Origin: Clostridia bacterium
Lineage (GTDB): Bacteria > Bacillota > Clostridia > Christensenellales > Pumilibacteraceae
Direction: 5' to 3'
Assembly: GCA_900767465.1 (NCBI GenBank)
Contig: CAAGAW010000039.1
Location: 1 to 64,000 of the forward strand
Length of the DNA stretch: 64,000 bases
A model generated the notes under the pieces. That model did not search any database and was not told the origin of the DNA. It saw only the letters and a program-made list of their open reading frames with translations. Position numbers and translations under genes: made by a program. Below are positions 1 to 8,106 of this stretch, piece after piece (the stretch's first letter is position 1; each line of letters starts with the position of its first letter).

Positions 1-618
1 CCGGAGCGTATATCGGACGAAGAAGTGGATTTGACGGAAAATCCGTCGGCAATCGAACTGTGCGAAGAAGTAAAGCGGCTTACGGCGGAAACGCGGGAAG
101 CGTTATTAGAGCAAGCCTTAGCGGTATCGAACGAGAAATGCAACGCCTTAATTTCGCGGCTGAATGCGCTGGTGGAGGACTTGACGCAGCAAGTGAGGAG
201 CGTAGAATGGACGAACGACGCGCTCGTGACGAGGCTGAAAGAAGACGTAGAGCAGCTGACGAAAGATATGAAAGAGGACAATCTGAACTTATTGTCGAGT
301 CTGCGGATAACGCTTCAAAGGATAACGGAAACGGTAACGGAAATACAACGGCAAATAAGTACAACTATGGCAAAGGCGACTGACGAGGCGACGGCGTTAT
401 TAAAAGAGAGAATCGCGCTTGCCGCGGACGACGCTTCCGAAGTAATCGACGCGCACGCGAAAGAACTTACGAAAAAAGTGCAAAGCCTTGAAAAAGAGGT
501 GGATAAAGCGAAAGAAGAAATCTATTACGAGCGAGGCTTTCGGAAATTCTTTTTCTGGTTGACGCCGGTATTATTGCTGGCGCAAGGGATCATGACGGCA
601 ATTTTGCTGTTGAGATAA
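1..618 (+). CDS. Coiled-coil protein with C-terminal membrane anchor, 5' end outside window
   Basis: The reading frame is open from the first base of the window, so the true start probably lies upstream; a GTG at 25 is the first in-window start candidate. The visible product is about 205 residues of charged, Ala/Glu/Lys-rich heptad-like sequence that should form a long coiled coil, ending in one hydrophobic segment (FFFWLTPVLLLAQGIMTAIL) and an Arg at the extreme C terminus. This is the layout of a tail-anchored or membrane-tethered coiled-coil protein. I do not recognise the family. It lies in the accessory region beside a serine recombinase, so it is probably cargo or a transfer-related gene of a mobile element, but nothing in the sequence proves that. 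Confidence 0.6.
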   Translation, partial: PERISDEEVDLTENPSAIELCEEVKRLTAETREALLEQALAVSNEKCNALISRLNALVEDLTQQVRSVEWTNDALVTRLKEDVEQLTKDMKEDNLNLLSSLRITLQRITETVTEIQRQISTTMAKATDEATALLKERIALAADDASEVIDAHAKELTKKVQSLEKEVDKAKEEIYYERGFRKFFFWLTPVLLLAQGIMTAILLLR

Positions 619-629
619 AAAACAAATAA

Positions 630-667
630 TCCGACGATTGAAAGTGATGTTGCTTTCAATCGTCGGA
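630..667 (+). other. Perfect 15-bp stem hairpin without U-tract
   Basis: TCCGACGATTGAAAG (630-644) is exactly complementary to 653-667, with an 8-nt loop. It starts 11 bases after the stop of the coiled-coil gene, but GCCGCCGC follows instead of a T-run, so it is not a standard intrinsic terminator. It could stabilise an mRNA 3' end or be a site for an element-encoded protein. The rest of 668-823 shows no gene. Confidence 0.55.
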
Positions 668-823
668 GCCGCCGCACTAAAAGGCAATACGGCATATAGA
701 GTTAGCCGGAATGATATTGTGGAGTAAGTAACAATAAAGGGCGTAACGGCGAAAAGCAGAAGGGGTTTTACAGGATAAAGGTAGAACGGAAAAGACAACA
801 AATAAGAAATTAAGAGAGGAAAA

Positions 824-1036
824 GTGGCGAGAAATAAGAAGGAAGTAAACGATATCCGATACTTGTCCGCACCGAAAACGAGTGTAAAGATGAGTATCAG
901 AGGGGCAGATTATTTGGTGGAGAGTTATTTTATCGGAAAGAAAAATATACACGATACGCTAATCGATTTGGCGGAAAGGGAGGCATATGATGAAATGTTG
1001 AAATCAAGAAAAATAAAAGGAGGGTGCGAGGCATGA
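824..1036 (+). CDS. Small hypothetical protein of the recombinase element (70 aa)
   Basis: The GTG start at 824 is preceded by an AGAGAGGA ribosome binding site. The 70-residue product is basic at the N terminus and contains the stretch SIRGADYLVESYFIGKKN followed by an acidic helix, ending KGGCEA. I do not recognise the family. Small proteins like this are common just upstream of large serine recombinases in Clostridia, and its codon use is A/T-rich like the recombinase rather than like the core genes further on. A DNA-binding accessory or element-encoded regulator is possible but unproven. The stop is followed within 6 nt by the promoter region of the recombinase. Confidence 0.5.
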   Translation: MARNKKEVNDIRYLSAPKTSVKMSIRGADYLVESYFIGKKNIHDTLIDLAEREAYDEMLKSRKIKGGCEA

Positions 1037-1041
1037 ACAGC

Positions 1042-1070
1042 TTGAAGTATTTTTATAAATGTGGTAAAAT
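1042..1070 (+). promoter_or_regulatory. Sigma-A-type promoter of the recombinase gene
   Basis: TTGAAG (1042-1047), a 17-bp spacer and TAAAAT (1065-1070), with an expected start of transcription about 35 bases before the recombinase ATG. It suggests the recombinase is expressed independently of the small upstream gene. Confidence 0.55.
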
Positions 1071-1111
1071 AAAGGCAAGTGAAAAAATCGCTTCGGTTCG
1101 GGAGGTAAAAC

Positions 1112-2734
1112 ATGGAGCCTAAGCAGTATAAAAATTACATAGCAGGCATTTATTTGAGATTAAGCCGCGACGACGAACGCGCGGGAGAATCTCTTTCAAT
1201 CGAGAATCAGAAAATCCTCGTAACGAAATACGTAAAAGAAAAAGGCTGGGAGATAAAAGACATATACGTCGACGACGGCTATTCGGGTACGAATTTCGAT
1301 CGTCCCGGAGTGAAACGCTTACTCGACGACGCGAAAGCGGGAGAAATCAATACGATCGTAGTAAAGGATTTGTCTCGTTTCGGCAGAAATTATATTCTCG
1401 TCGGACAGTATATCGATTACGTGTTTCCGTCGTTCGGAATACGATTTGTCGCGATAGAGGACAGAATCGACACGGCGAGCAAAGATACATCGGCAATGGA
1501 TATGATGCCGATTATGAACGTTTTTAACGAGTGGCATTCTGCGAATACGAGCAAAAAAATCCGCGCTGTAAAATATTCTTGTGCGCAGGCGGGGAAATAT
1601 CTTGCCTCGAAAGCGCCTTACGGGTACGTGAGAAAAGACGATAAAAATCATACGCCGATTATAGACGAAGAAGCGGCGCAGGTGGTAAGGCGGATTTTCG
1701 AACGGCGAGCCAAAGGCGAAAGCGCGTATCGGATTGCTCTGGATTTGCAAGCGGACGGGATTTCATCTCCTGCCGTTTATGCCGAGCGCAAGTTCGGGAA
1801 AAAGGTTACGGGCGAGGGTCATAATTATTGGTCGCCCGCGGCTGTCAGAGGTATATTGTCGCAGCAACTTTACGTCGGAGATCTGGTTCAGCAGAGAGTG
1901 AAGCATATTTCTTACAAAAATAAGAAAGTGGTAAAAGTTCCGAAAGAAGAGCAAGTCGTTATTCCGAATAATCACGAGCCGATTATAAGCCGCGAACTGT
2001 GGAATAAGGTAAAAGAACTCGAAGCGACGGCGAGTACGGGTAAGATAACGAAAGAGCGGGTAACGCCCGCGCTTTCTGGAATTATGCGATGTTCAACGTG
2101 CGGCGCAACGATGGAATATCATAGAACGACAGGCGGCAGACATAAAAAACCTATCGTTACTTATGAATGCGGATTGCGGAATCGGTACGGCGCGGATAAA
2201 TGCACGAAGCATTATATCAACGGGGACGTGATTCATAAAATCATACTCGACGACATACGAGCGAAAGCGAAAATCGTAACCGAGGACGAAGATGGTATTC
2301 GTAAAAGATTTATCAGGCGAAACGCGATGCTTGCCGAACAGTCGGATAAAGAAACGGCAAAGGCAATAAAGACGAAGAGAGCGAGAATCGCCGCGCTGGA
2401 CGATTTGATGAGCAAGGCATACGAAGATAAACTTTTAGGGAAGATGCCCGAAGAACTTTGTATGAAATTTATCGACCGCTACCTTGCCGAACAGGAGAAT
2501 TTGCAGAAGGAAGTTTCCGGACTCGAAGCGGAACTGAGAAACGCAAAAGACATGCGGGAAAATATCGACGAATTTATGAGCCGCATTAAGAAGTATCTTG
2601 ACGTAACGGTAATAACGCGCGAAATGATGCTGGAATTGTTCGACAAAATCATCATCGGTGAGAAAGAGCCGCCGAACGGCGCGCCGCGGCTGATACAACT
2701 TGTTTACAAAGTCGATATCGACTCGGTTTTATAA
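1112..2734 (+). CDS. Large serine recombinase (site-specific integrase/resolvase family)
   Basis: This 540-residue protein has the three-part architecture of large serine recombinases. The N-terminal resolvase domain (about 8-155) carries GIYLRLSRDD with the nucleophile at Ser18 and the DLSRFGRNYI motif. A recombinase domain follows (about 165-285, starting KAPYGYVRKD). A zinc beta-ribbon (about 324-370) has MRCSTCG and two later cysteines, and a charged coiled coil (about 400-490) resembles the motif that controls synapsis in serine integrases. Length and order are normal for intact enzymes. The start at 1112 is preceded by GGGAGGT. Such enzymes catalyse integration and excision between att sites and usually sit next to one end of their element. 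Here the element end should lie within a few tens of bases downstream, where the host-like remnant begins. Confidence 0.93.
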   Translation: MEPKQYKNYIAGIYLRLSRDDERAGESLSIENQKILVTKYVKEKGWEIKDIYVDDGYSGTNFDRPGVKRLLDDAKAGEINTIVVKDLSRFGRNYILVGQYIDYVFPSFGIRFVAIEDRIDTASKDTSAMDMMPIMNVFNEWHSANTSKKIRAVKYSCAQAGKYLASKAPYGYVRKDDKNHTPIIDEEAAQVVRRIFERRAKGESAYRIALDLQADGISSPAVYAERKFGKKVTGEGHNYWSPAAVRGILSQQLYVGDLVQQRVKHISYKNKKVVKVPKEEQVVIPNNHEPIISRELWNKVKELEATASTGKITKERVTPALSGIMRCSTCGATMEYHRTTGGRHKKPIVTYECGLRNRYGADKCTKHYINGDVIHKIILDDIRAKAKIVTEDEDGIRKRFIRRNAMLAEQSDKETAKAIKTKRARIAALDDLMSKAYEDKLLGKMPEELCMKFIDRYLAEQENLQKEVSGLEAELRNAKDMRENIDEFMSRIKKYLDVTVITREMMLELFDKIIIGEKEPPNGAPRLIQLVYKVDIDSVL

Positions 2735-2779
2735 TAAAACAACAAAATACGCTCCACGTAATTACTGTGTACCCCATAA

Positions 2780-2998
2780 AGTACTTACGCGGAGGTGAAC
2801 GGAGGAGAACATTTAGGAAATTACGACAGAGAAAGATCAGACAGGATCAAAGCGGCAATATGTAAAAAGAAGGGAATCAAACTTGTTTTTATTCCAAACA
2901 CATTCGTAAAATCGTACGAATATATTGCCGATATAATATTATCGTGTAAAACACCGAATAAACCGATCCAAATGACGTTATTTGACGAGCCTATATAG
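2780..2998 (+). pseudogene. C-terminal remnant of a nuclease-like gene at the element border
   Basis: The frame is open from 2780, just after an in-frame TAA (2777-2779), to the stop at 2998. It reads EVNGGEHLGNYDRERSDRIK then AAICKKKGIKLVFIP, the pattern of the C-terminal half of small PD-(D/E)XK or VSR-like endonuclease domains: an acidic strand E-V-N-G, then a DxxR-x-K-x-x-x-C helix and a GIKLVFIP strand. The N-terminal half and a normal start are missing; the only start candidate is a GTG at 2795 inside the domain. The simplest reading is that the recombinase element replaced or split the 5' part of this gene. The sequence is A/T-rich, so the disrupted gene may itself have been acquired. 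Confidence 0.5.
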
Positions 2999-3020
2999 TA
3001 TTTTCAGTCAAAACCGAGCA

Positions 3021-3052
3021 AAAGCCTTCATATAATATACGGAGGCTTTTTT
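3021..3052 (+). terminator. Intrinsic terminator before ddl
   Basis: AAAGCCTTC and GGAGGCTTT form a stem with one wobble pair around an A/T-rich loop, followed by TTTTTT. It closes the accessory region. Confidence 0.65.
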
Positions 3053-3083
3053 CGCGCGACGGCGAGAGAGGCGGGGAGGTAAG

Positions 3084-4181
3084 ATGAAAGTTGCGGTTTT
3101 TTACGGCGGAAAGTCGTGCGAACACGAAGTAAGCGTTGCCACGGGCGTACAGATAATGCACGCTGCGGAAGGCTGCGAAATCCTGCCGGTTTACGTCGGG
3201 CGCGACGGCAAATGGATAAGTCCGAAGCGGGCGACCGACATTCCGGCGTACCGAGCGGGCGATATAAAAGGCAAGCCGTGTTACGTCAGATCGGGCGATC
3301 CGGCGATATACGTCGGGCGCAAGCGTACGGAGGTGGACGCGGCGATAATCTGTAATCACGGTTACGGCGGCGAGGACGGGTGTTTGCAGGGAATACTCGA
3401 AAGCGCGGGTATCGCGTACACCGGTTGCGGCGTTGCGGCAAGCGCAATCGGTATGGACAAACGGCTTTCCCGTCGCGCGTTTGCGGCGGCGGGACTTAAA
3501 ATCGCCGAGGGATTCGACGTCGGTCGCGACCGCTTTTCAAACGATCTTCGCGGCGTTGCGGACGAGGCGGCTGCGCTCGGCTACCCCGTTATAGTCAAAC
3601 CCGCCCGACTCGGCAGCAGCGTGGGGGTGGGAATCGCGCACGACCTTGCCGAATTTCTCGACCTGTTGTCGGCGGCGTTTCGCTGGGATAACGCGGCGGT
3701 CGTCGAACGCGCTTTGCCTAACCCGACCGAACTTAACTGCGCGGTGATCGGCGACGAGAAAACCGTCGAAGTTTCGTTACCCGAACGCCCTCTTGGCGCG
3801 GGCGAAATTTTAAGTTACGCGGATAAATACGCGCGCGGCGGAGCGAAGGGTAAAGGCAGCGGGCGAAAATTCCCCGCCGATATTCCGGACGAACTCGCCG
3901 GGGAGGTGCGCGAGGCGGCGAAAACCGCGTTCCGTGCGGTAGACGCAAGCGGCATCGCGCGCGTTGACTTTCTGTATTCGGGCGGAACGCTTTACGTCAA
4001 CGAAATCAACACCGTCCCCGGATCGCTCGCGCTTTATCTTTTCCCCGAATACCGATACGGCGGATTCGTTGGCGGGGCGGCGTTGATAGCCCGACTCGTT
4101 GCGATCGCAAAGGAGAATAAACGCGCCCGCGACGGACTTTCTTACCGGTATTCCGACCCCGTCTACGGCTGTAAAATTTAA
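3084..4181 (+). CDS. ddl: D-alanine--D-alanine ligase
   Basis: Ligates two D-alanines with ATP to give the D-Ala-D-Ala dipeptide added to UDP-MurNAc-tripeptide during peptidoglycan synthesis; cytoplasmic. The 365-residue length is normal. The N-terminal motif FYGGKSCEHEVSVATG is the family signature, NHGYGGEDGCLQGILE and GCGVAASAIGMDK are the substrate and hinge regions, VKPARLGSSVG is in the ATP-grasp part, and the metal/ATP site NEINTVPGSLA lies near the C terminus. The ATG at 3084 follows GGGGAGGTAAG. It stands alone between a terminator and the icd promoter; its own promoter is not obvious. GC content is higher than in the preceding element, marking the return to the core chromosome. Confidence 0.95.
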   Translation: MKVAVFYGGKSCEHEVSVATGVQIMHAAEGCEILPVYVGRDGKWISPKRATDIPAYRAGDIKGKPCYVRSGDPAIYVGRKRTEVDAAIICNHGYGGEDGCLQGILESAGIAYTGCGVAASAIGMDKRLSRRAFAAAGLKIAEGFDVGRDRFSNDLRGVADEAAALGYPVIVKPARLGSSVGVGIAHDLAEFLDLLSAAFRWDNAAVVERALPNPTELNCAVIGDEKTVEVSLPERPLGAGEILSYADKYARGGAKGKGSGRKFPADIPDELAGEVREAAKTAFRAVDASGIARVDFLYSGGTLYVNEINTVPGSLALYLFPEYRYGGFVGGAALIARLVAIAKENKRARDGLSYRYSDPVYGCKI

Positions 4182-4221
4182 TAAAACGGCGGCTTAAACA
4201 CGTTCTTTCCGCGGGTTTTGA

Positions 4222-4250
4222 TTGACTTAAAACGCGAAATATCGTATAAT
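4222..4250 (+). promoter_or_regulatory. Sigma-A-type promoter of icd
   Basis: TTGACT (4222-4227), a 17-bp spacer and a perfect TATAAT (4245-4250), 19 bases before the icd ATG, giving a very short leader. Confidence 0.8.
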
Positions 4251-4269
4251 ATACCGCGGAGGAACCAAA

Positions 4270-5472
4270 ATGGCTAAAATTACTTACAAAACCCCCATCG
4301 TTGAGATGCAGGGCGACGAAATGACCCGTATTCTCTGGGACTGGATTAAAGAAATTCTTATCGAACCGTACGTCGAACTCAAAACCGATTTTTACGACCT
4401 CGGTCTCGAAAACCGCGAAAAAACCGCCGATCAGGTTACGATCGACGCGGCAAACTCAATAAAGAAATATCACGTCGGCGTAAAGTGCGCCACGATCACG
4501 CCCAACGCTCAGCGCGTAGAGGAATACAAACTCTCTAAAATGTGGCTTTCGCCCAACGGAACGATCCGCGCCGTCCTCGACGGTACGGTTTTCCGCGCGC
4601 CGATCTTAGTCGACGGAATCAAGCCTTACGTGCCGACGTGGACTAAGCCTATCACGATCGCACGTCACGCGTACGGCGACGTTTACCGCAACAGCGAACT
4701 CCGCGTAGACGGCAAAGCGACCGCCGAACTCGTCGTGACTTACGAGGACGGTCGGGTAGAGAAAAAGAAGATAGCCGATTTCCCCGCCGCGGGAGTCGTC
4801 CAGGGAATACACAACCTCGACTCGTCGATCTCGTCGTTTGCCCGCGCGTGCTTCAATTACGCGCTCGCGACGAATCAGGACGTCTGGTTTGCCACTAAAG
4901 ACACCATTTCCAAGATTTACGATCATCGATTCAAGGATATTTTCGCCGAAATTTACGAGCGCGAGTACGCGGACAAGTTCGCAAAAGCGGGCATAAGTTA
5001 CGAATACACGCTTATCGACGACTCGGTGGCGCGCCTTATTCGCAGTAACGGCGGCTTTATATGGGCGCTTAAAAACTACGACGGCGACGTTATGAGCGAT
5101 ATGGTAGCGACCGCTTACGGATCGCTCGCAATGATGACCAGCGTCCTCGTTTCGCCCGACGGCAACTACGAGTACGAAGCGGCTCACGGCACCGTAACCC
5201 GCCACTATTATAAGCATCTTAAAGGCGAGGAAACTTCCACCAACTCCGTAGCGACCATCTTCGCGTGGAGCGGCGCGCTCCGTCAGCGCGGCAAGAGCGA
5301 GAATAACGCCGAACTTATCGCGTTTGCCGACAAACTCGAAAAAGCCACGCTCGACACCATTTCCGCCGGATATATGACGGGCGATCTTGCGGGACTTTTC
5401 CATAAGGACGGCGTTACCGTCACCCGCCAGACTTCGCGTTCATTTCTCGAAAAGATCGCCGAAAGATTATAA
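4270..5472 (+). CDS. icd: NADP-dependent isocitrate dehydrogenase, eukaryotic-like dimeric type
   Basis: Oxidatively decarboxylates isocitrate to 2-oxoglutarate, making NADPH and the carbon skeleton for glutamate. The 400-residue product starts KTPIVEMQGDEMTRILWDWI and carries WLSPNGTIRAVLDGTVFR, the substrate-binding serine and arginine region. YDGDVMSDMVATAYGSLA holds the metal-binding aspartates, and EAAHGTVTRHY is the NADP-specificity region. These motifs identify the subfamily that includes mitochondrial and cytosolic eukaryotic enzymes rather than the E. coli Icd type; such enzymes are common in anaerobic Clostridia and Bacteroidetes. A strong own promoter and a following terminator make it a single-gene unit. 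No citrate synthase or aconitase is nearby. Confidence 0.95.
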   Translation: MAKITYKTPIVEMQGDEMTRILWDWIKEILIEPYVELKTDFYDLGLENREKTADQVTIDAANSIKKYHVGVKCATITPNAQRVEEYKLSKMWLSPNGTIRAVLDGTVFRAPILVDGIKPYVPTWTKPITIARHAYGDVYRNSELRVDGKATAELVVTYEDGRVEKKKIADFPAAGVVQGIHNLDSSISSFARACFNYALATNQDVWFATKDTISKIYDHRFKDIFAEIYEREYADKFAKAGISYEYTLIDDSVARLIRSNGGFIWALKNYDGDVMSDMVATAYGSLAMMTSVLVSPDGNYEYEAAHGTVTRHYYKHLKGEETSTNSVATIFAWSGALRQRGKSENNAELIAFADKLEKATLDTISAGYMTGDLAGLFHKDGVTVTRQTSRSFLEKIAERL

Positions 5473-5502
5473 CGAACAGAACAAAACCGAATAAGAACAA
5501 GA

Positions 5503-5534
5503 AGGCTTCTTCCGAAAACGAAGAAGTTTTTTTT
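5503..5534 (+). terminator. Intrinsic terminator of icd
   Basis: CTTCTTC and GAAGAAG form a stem around CGAAAAC, followed by eight T residues. Confidence 0.8.
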
Positions 5535-5613
5535 GCACATAAAAAACGCTCGCGACGTATAAACCCGCCGAAAAGCGGATAAAATTCGGGTATTAAAAGT
5601 CAAAGGAGCTACT

Positions 5614-6870
5614 ATGAATAAAGTCAATCCGTTCAACGAAAAAGGAGCGACTTCGGTCGAAAAATTCGCGTCGGTGCAGGATTACAGTCCGACGCCTTAC
5701 GACAAAACAACCGTTTCGCCGCACACGAAAACAAGAATTATACTGCTTAACGGCGCGGAATTCGAACAAAACTGGTTTCTGCATCAGTTTTCGAGAAGCT
5801 GTAACGACAATGACTTAAGGCGCGAAATTTCGCTCATAAGGCGGCATGAACAGCAACAGCAGAAGATTATTTCGGGGCTGAAACCGATCGACGAGTCCGA
5901 CCTCGAAACGACGATCGGATACGAACAGCTCGCGATCGACCTCACCGCGATACTCGCTAGGCACGTCAAGGACGAGTACGTTAAAAACGCGCTCGATTTC
6001 GCGCTTTTAGAGGACTTCGATCACCTTTACAGATTCGCGAACCTTCTTGAAACCGAGCAAGGGATAGACGCGAACAGGCTTACGGGCGGTTATACGGAAA
6101 TCACCCCGGGGAGACCAACCGTTGCCGAGCCGCGCCACCCGTTCGACGAAATAAACAGGCATATCGCCGCCGAGCTCGCCGATCCGTTCACCAAGCTCGT
6201 GGTTTCGATAATCACGGCGGGCGAACAGCAGACGATGAATTATTATATGAATATCGCGGGCTTCCATCCGAGCGAAATCGGTCGCAGACTGTATTCCGAA
6301 ATCGCAATGATCGAGGAGCAGCACGTCACCGAGTACGGAAGCCTCATAGATACGACGTGCAGTCGGCTCGAATGCTGGCTGATGCACGAATACACCGAAT
6401 GTTATCTGTATTATTCGTGCTCGGTTGACGAAACGGACGAGTATATAAGACAGATTTTCGCTAAGTTGTACCTCGAAGAGTGCGGGCACCTTCGGCGCGT
6501 CGCCGAACTTCTGATGAAATACGAGGGCAAACCGTGGCAAGCCGTTTTCCCGCAGGGCGGCGACTTCCCCGAGCCGTTGCGTTTCGAGGGGAATATCGAT
6601 TACGTTCGCGAAGTGCTCGCCAAAACGATCAACTACACAAGAAGCAAGGAAGATTACGTTCCGCTCAAGACGCTGAACGACAACGCGAACTACTTCAAAT
6701 ATCAGAAAGCCAACGTCGGCAAAGCCGAAAAGCTGCCGAGTCATAAAGTCATCGAACAGCATATCAAAAAATTCGGCACGGACTACAGATACGAAACCAA
6801 AGAAAACCCCGTTCCCGAACTTCGCAACAGAAAATGCGACAACGTCGACGTTGCCCGCAAAAAACAGTGA
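5614..6870 (+). CDS. Ferritin-like protein with three E-(30)-D/ExxH half-sites
   Basis: The 418-residue protein is largely alpha-helical. It contains the carboxylate/histidine pattern of ferritin-like diiron four-helix bundles three times: E104 with D134-F-D-H137, E204 with E234-E-Q-H237, and E259 with E289-C-G-H292. In every case the first acid and the D/ExxH are exactly 30 residues apart. A standard ferritin-like domain has two such half-sites making one diiron centre, so this protein has an extra or domain-swapped half. The N-terminal 50 and C-terminal 110 residues look non-globular. No signal peptide or membrane segment is visible, so it should be cytoplasmic. The start follows AAAGGAGCTACT. 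The likely role is metal handling or oxygen/peroxide protection; the substrate is unknown. Confidence 0.7.
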   Translation: MNKVNPFNEKGATSVEKFASVQDYSPTPYDKTTVSPHTKTRIILLNGAEFEQNWFLHQFSRSCNDNDLRREISLIRRHEQQQQKIISGLKPIDESDLETTIGYEQLAIDLTAILARHVKDEYVKNALDFALLEDFDHLYRFANLLETEQGIDANRLTGGYTEITPGRPTVAEPRHPFDEINRHIAAELADPFTKLVVSIITAGEQQTMNYYMNIAGFHPSEIGRRLYSEIAMIEEQHVTEYGSLIDTTCSRLECWLMHEYTECYLYYSCSVDETDEYIRQIFAKLYLEECGHLRRVAELLMKYEGKPWQAVFPQGGDFPEPLRFEGNIDYVREVLAKTINYTRSKEDYVPLKTLNDNANYFKYQKANVGKAEKLPSHKVIEQHIKKFGTDYRYETKENPVPELRNRKCDNVDVARKKQ

Positions 6871-6871
6871 T

Positions 6872-7021
6872 TTAATCTATCAGTTTCGGCAAGGCTTCCC
6901 TTTTATCCGAAGGGAGGTCTTTTATTTTGCTCAGAAACACCTTATCTTCAGAATACGTTTCTGGATTTTCGTAAAAGAATTCTTCGGCGGTAATCCGGTT
7001 GTTTTCGTGACCGAACAATAC
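6872..7021 (-). pseudogene. C-terminal fragment of a probable XRE-type regulator
   Basis: Read on the minus strand, a 49-codon open stretch ends with TAA at 6872-6874. It contains ENNRITAEEFFYENPE and, at the C terminus, KIKDLPSDKREALPKLID. The final part resembles the linker and tail of many Clostridial helix-turn-helix regulators (pattern: K-x-x-x-LP-x-x-KR/KEAL-x-x-LID). An in-frame TAG at 7022-7024 cuts it off from any upstream coding sequence and no DNA-binding half is present. It looks like a decayed gene rather than a functional small protein, though a TTG start at 7018 cannot be excluded. Confidence 0.35.
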
Positions 7022-7068
7022 CTAAAAAGCTTTCCCTTGTTCGGGAATACTTTATGAGTTAATTGAAT

Positions 7069-7788
7069 TTATACATTTCTCAGAATGGCTTGCGCAATTC
7101 TGTAATGACCCGCCGCATTCGGATGTAAACTGTCGTTTGCCGCAAGGTTGAAGTATTTTTCCGCGTGCTTTTCGTTCAACGGAAAAAGTCCGCTTTCTCT
7201 GTATAAATCGATCGATTCAAGCGCCCAGACGTCTGCCGCTTTGCGTAGTGCGTCCACATACTCGTCGAAGAATATTCCCGTACTGTTTGCATACAACTCG
7301 TTCGGCTGAACGTTCGCGCCGCCGAAATACGCGTAAGAGCGATGTAAAGGCGTGAGAAGTATGACGCGTTTGTCGAAATACGCGTCTTTTATATATCCGA
7401 ACAATTTGTTCAGTCGGCCTTTGAACGTTTGTTCGTCATACGAAAATTCACGTTTTTTACGTTCGGCATAATTGATAGGTTTGTTTTTTGCGTCGTATTC
7501 AGTCACAACTTTTTCCGTGTGTTCGATAAAGAATTCGCCCAACGGAACGCCCGCCATATAGTCGTTTGTCCCTATCAGAATAAACAGTACGTCGAAATCG
7601 TTACCTATTGTCGATTCCATTCTTTCGATCTGAGCGGAAAGATCTATGGTTTGAGCGCCGTTCACGCCAAAGCCGTAAACCTTGGCGCCCGTTTCTTCCG
7701 CGATATAGTCTATATATCTTTTGTCGGTTGCCACACCTTCGGTGATGCTGTCGCCGAGAAAACACAGCTTATCGGTACTTTTAATCAT
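7069..7788 (-). CDS. SGNH/GDSL-type esterase or lipase
   Basis: The 239-residue protein has block I of the SGNH hydrolase superfamily, CFLGDSITEG, with the nucleophile Ser14. The Gly block is FGVNGAQTIDLS, the Asn block is ILIGTNDYMAG, and the C-terminal catalytic Asp219/His222 is in DSLHPNAAGH. All four blocks are intact. No signal peptide is present, so it is cytoplasmic and probably removes an acyl or acetyl group from a small substrate or sugar; the substrate cannot be read from the sequence. The ATG at 7788 has an AAGGAG site 9 nt upstream. It is a single gene with no partner. Confidence 0.85.
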   Translation of the reverse strand: MIKSTDKLCFLGDSITEGVATDKRYIDYIAEETGAKVYGFGVNGAQTIDLSAQIERMESTIGNDFDVLFILIGTNDYMAGVPLGEFFIEHTEKVVTEYDAKNKPINYAERKKREFSYDEQTFKGRLNKLFGYIKDAYFDKRVILLTPLHRSYAYFGGANVQPNELYANSTGIFFDEYVDALRKAADVWALESIDLYRESGLFPLNEKHAEKYFNLAANDSLHPNAAGHYRIAQAILRNV

Positions 7789-8002
7789 ATAATCATGCTC
7801 CTTTTAATTTTATCGCCGTTCGGGTGTTATAGATTTGTCGTTGATCGATTATAATTATATTACTTCTATTGTAACATAAATAACGGCTTGGATCAAGCCA
7901 AAAGTATATTTCGCCGTCTATTTTGTGTGCACAATAAGCGAGAGCAAAACGTCTTAACGACGAATAACGATATAAAATCCAAGCGGAACGGTATTTAGCT
8001 AC

Positions 8003-8106
8003 TGTCATTGCGAGGAGCGAAGCAACGTGACAATCTCCCGGAAGGGAAACGAAAACAATCGTATACGCATATCCCAAACACTTACCCGCGGTGGCTCACC
8101 GCCGAC
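8003..8106 (+). repeat. Dispersed boilerplate repeat (GTCATTGCGAGGAGCGAAGC type)
   Basis: GTCATTGCGAGGAGCGAAGC..CAATCTCCCGGAAGGG followed by CCCGCGGTGGCTCACCG. The same blocks recur near 23370, 33060-33480, 47880-48000 and 48180-48270. It is noncoding; translated frames give the familiar artefactual peptide CHCERRR/SFRAKSRNP type. Confidence 0.7.

Noticed and set aside
6851..7057. A 68-codon plus-strand frame after the ferritin-like gene
   Set aside because: It overlaps the ferritin stop region and lies opposite the better minus-strand relic; no RBS.
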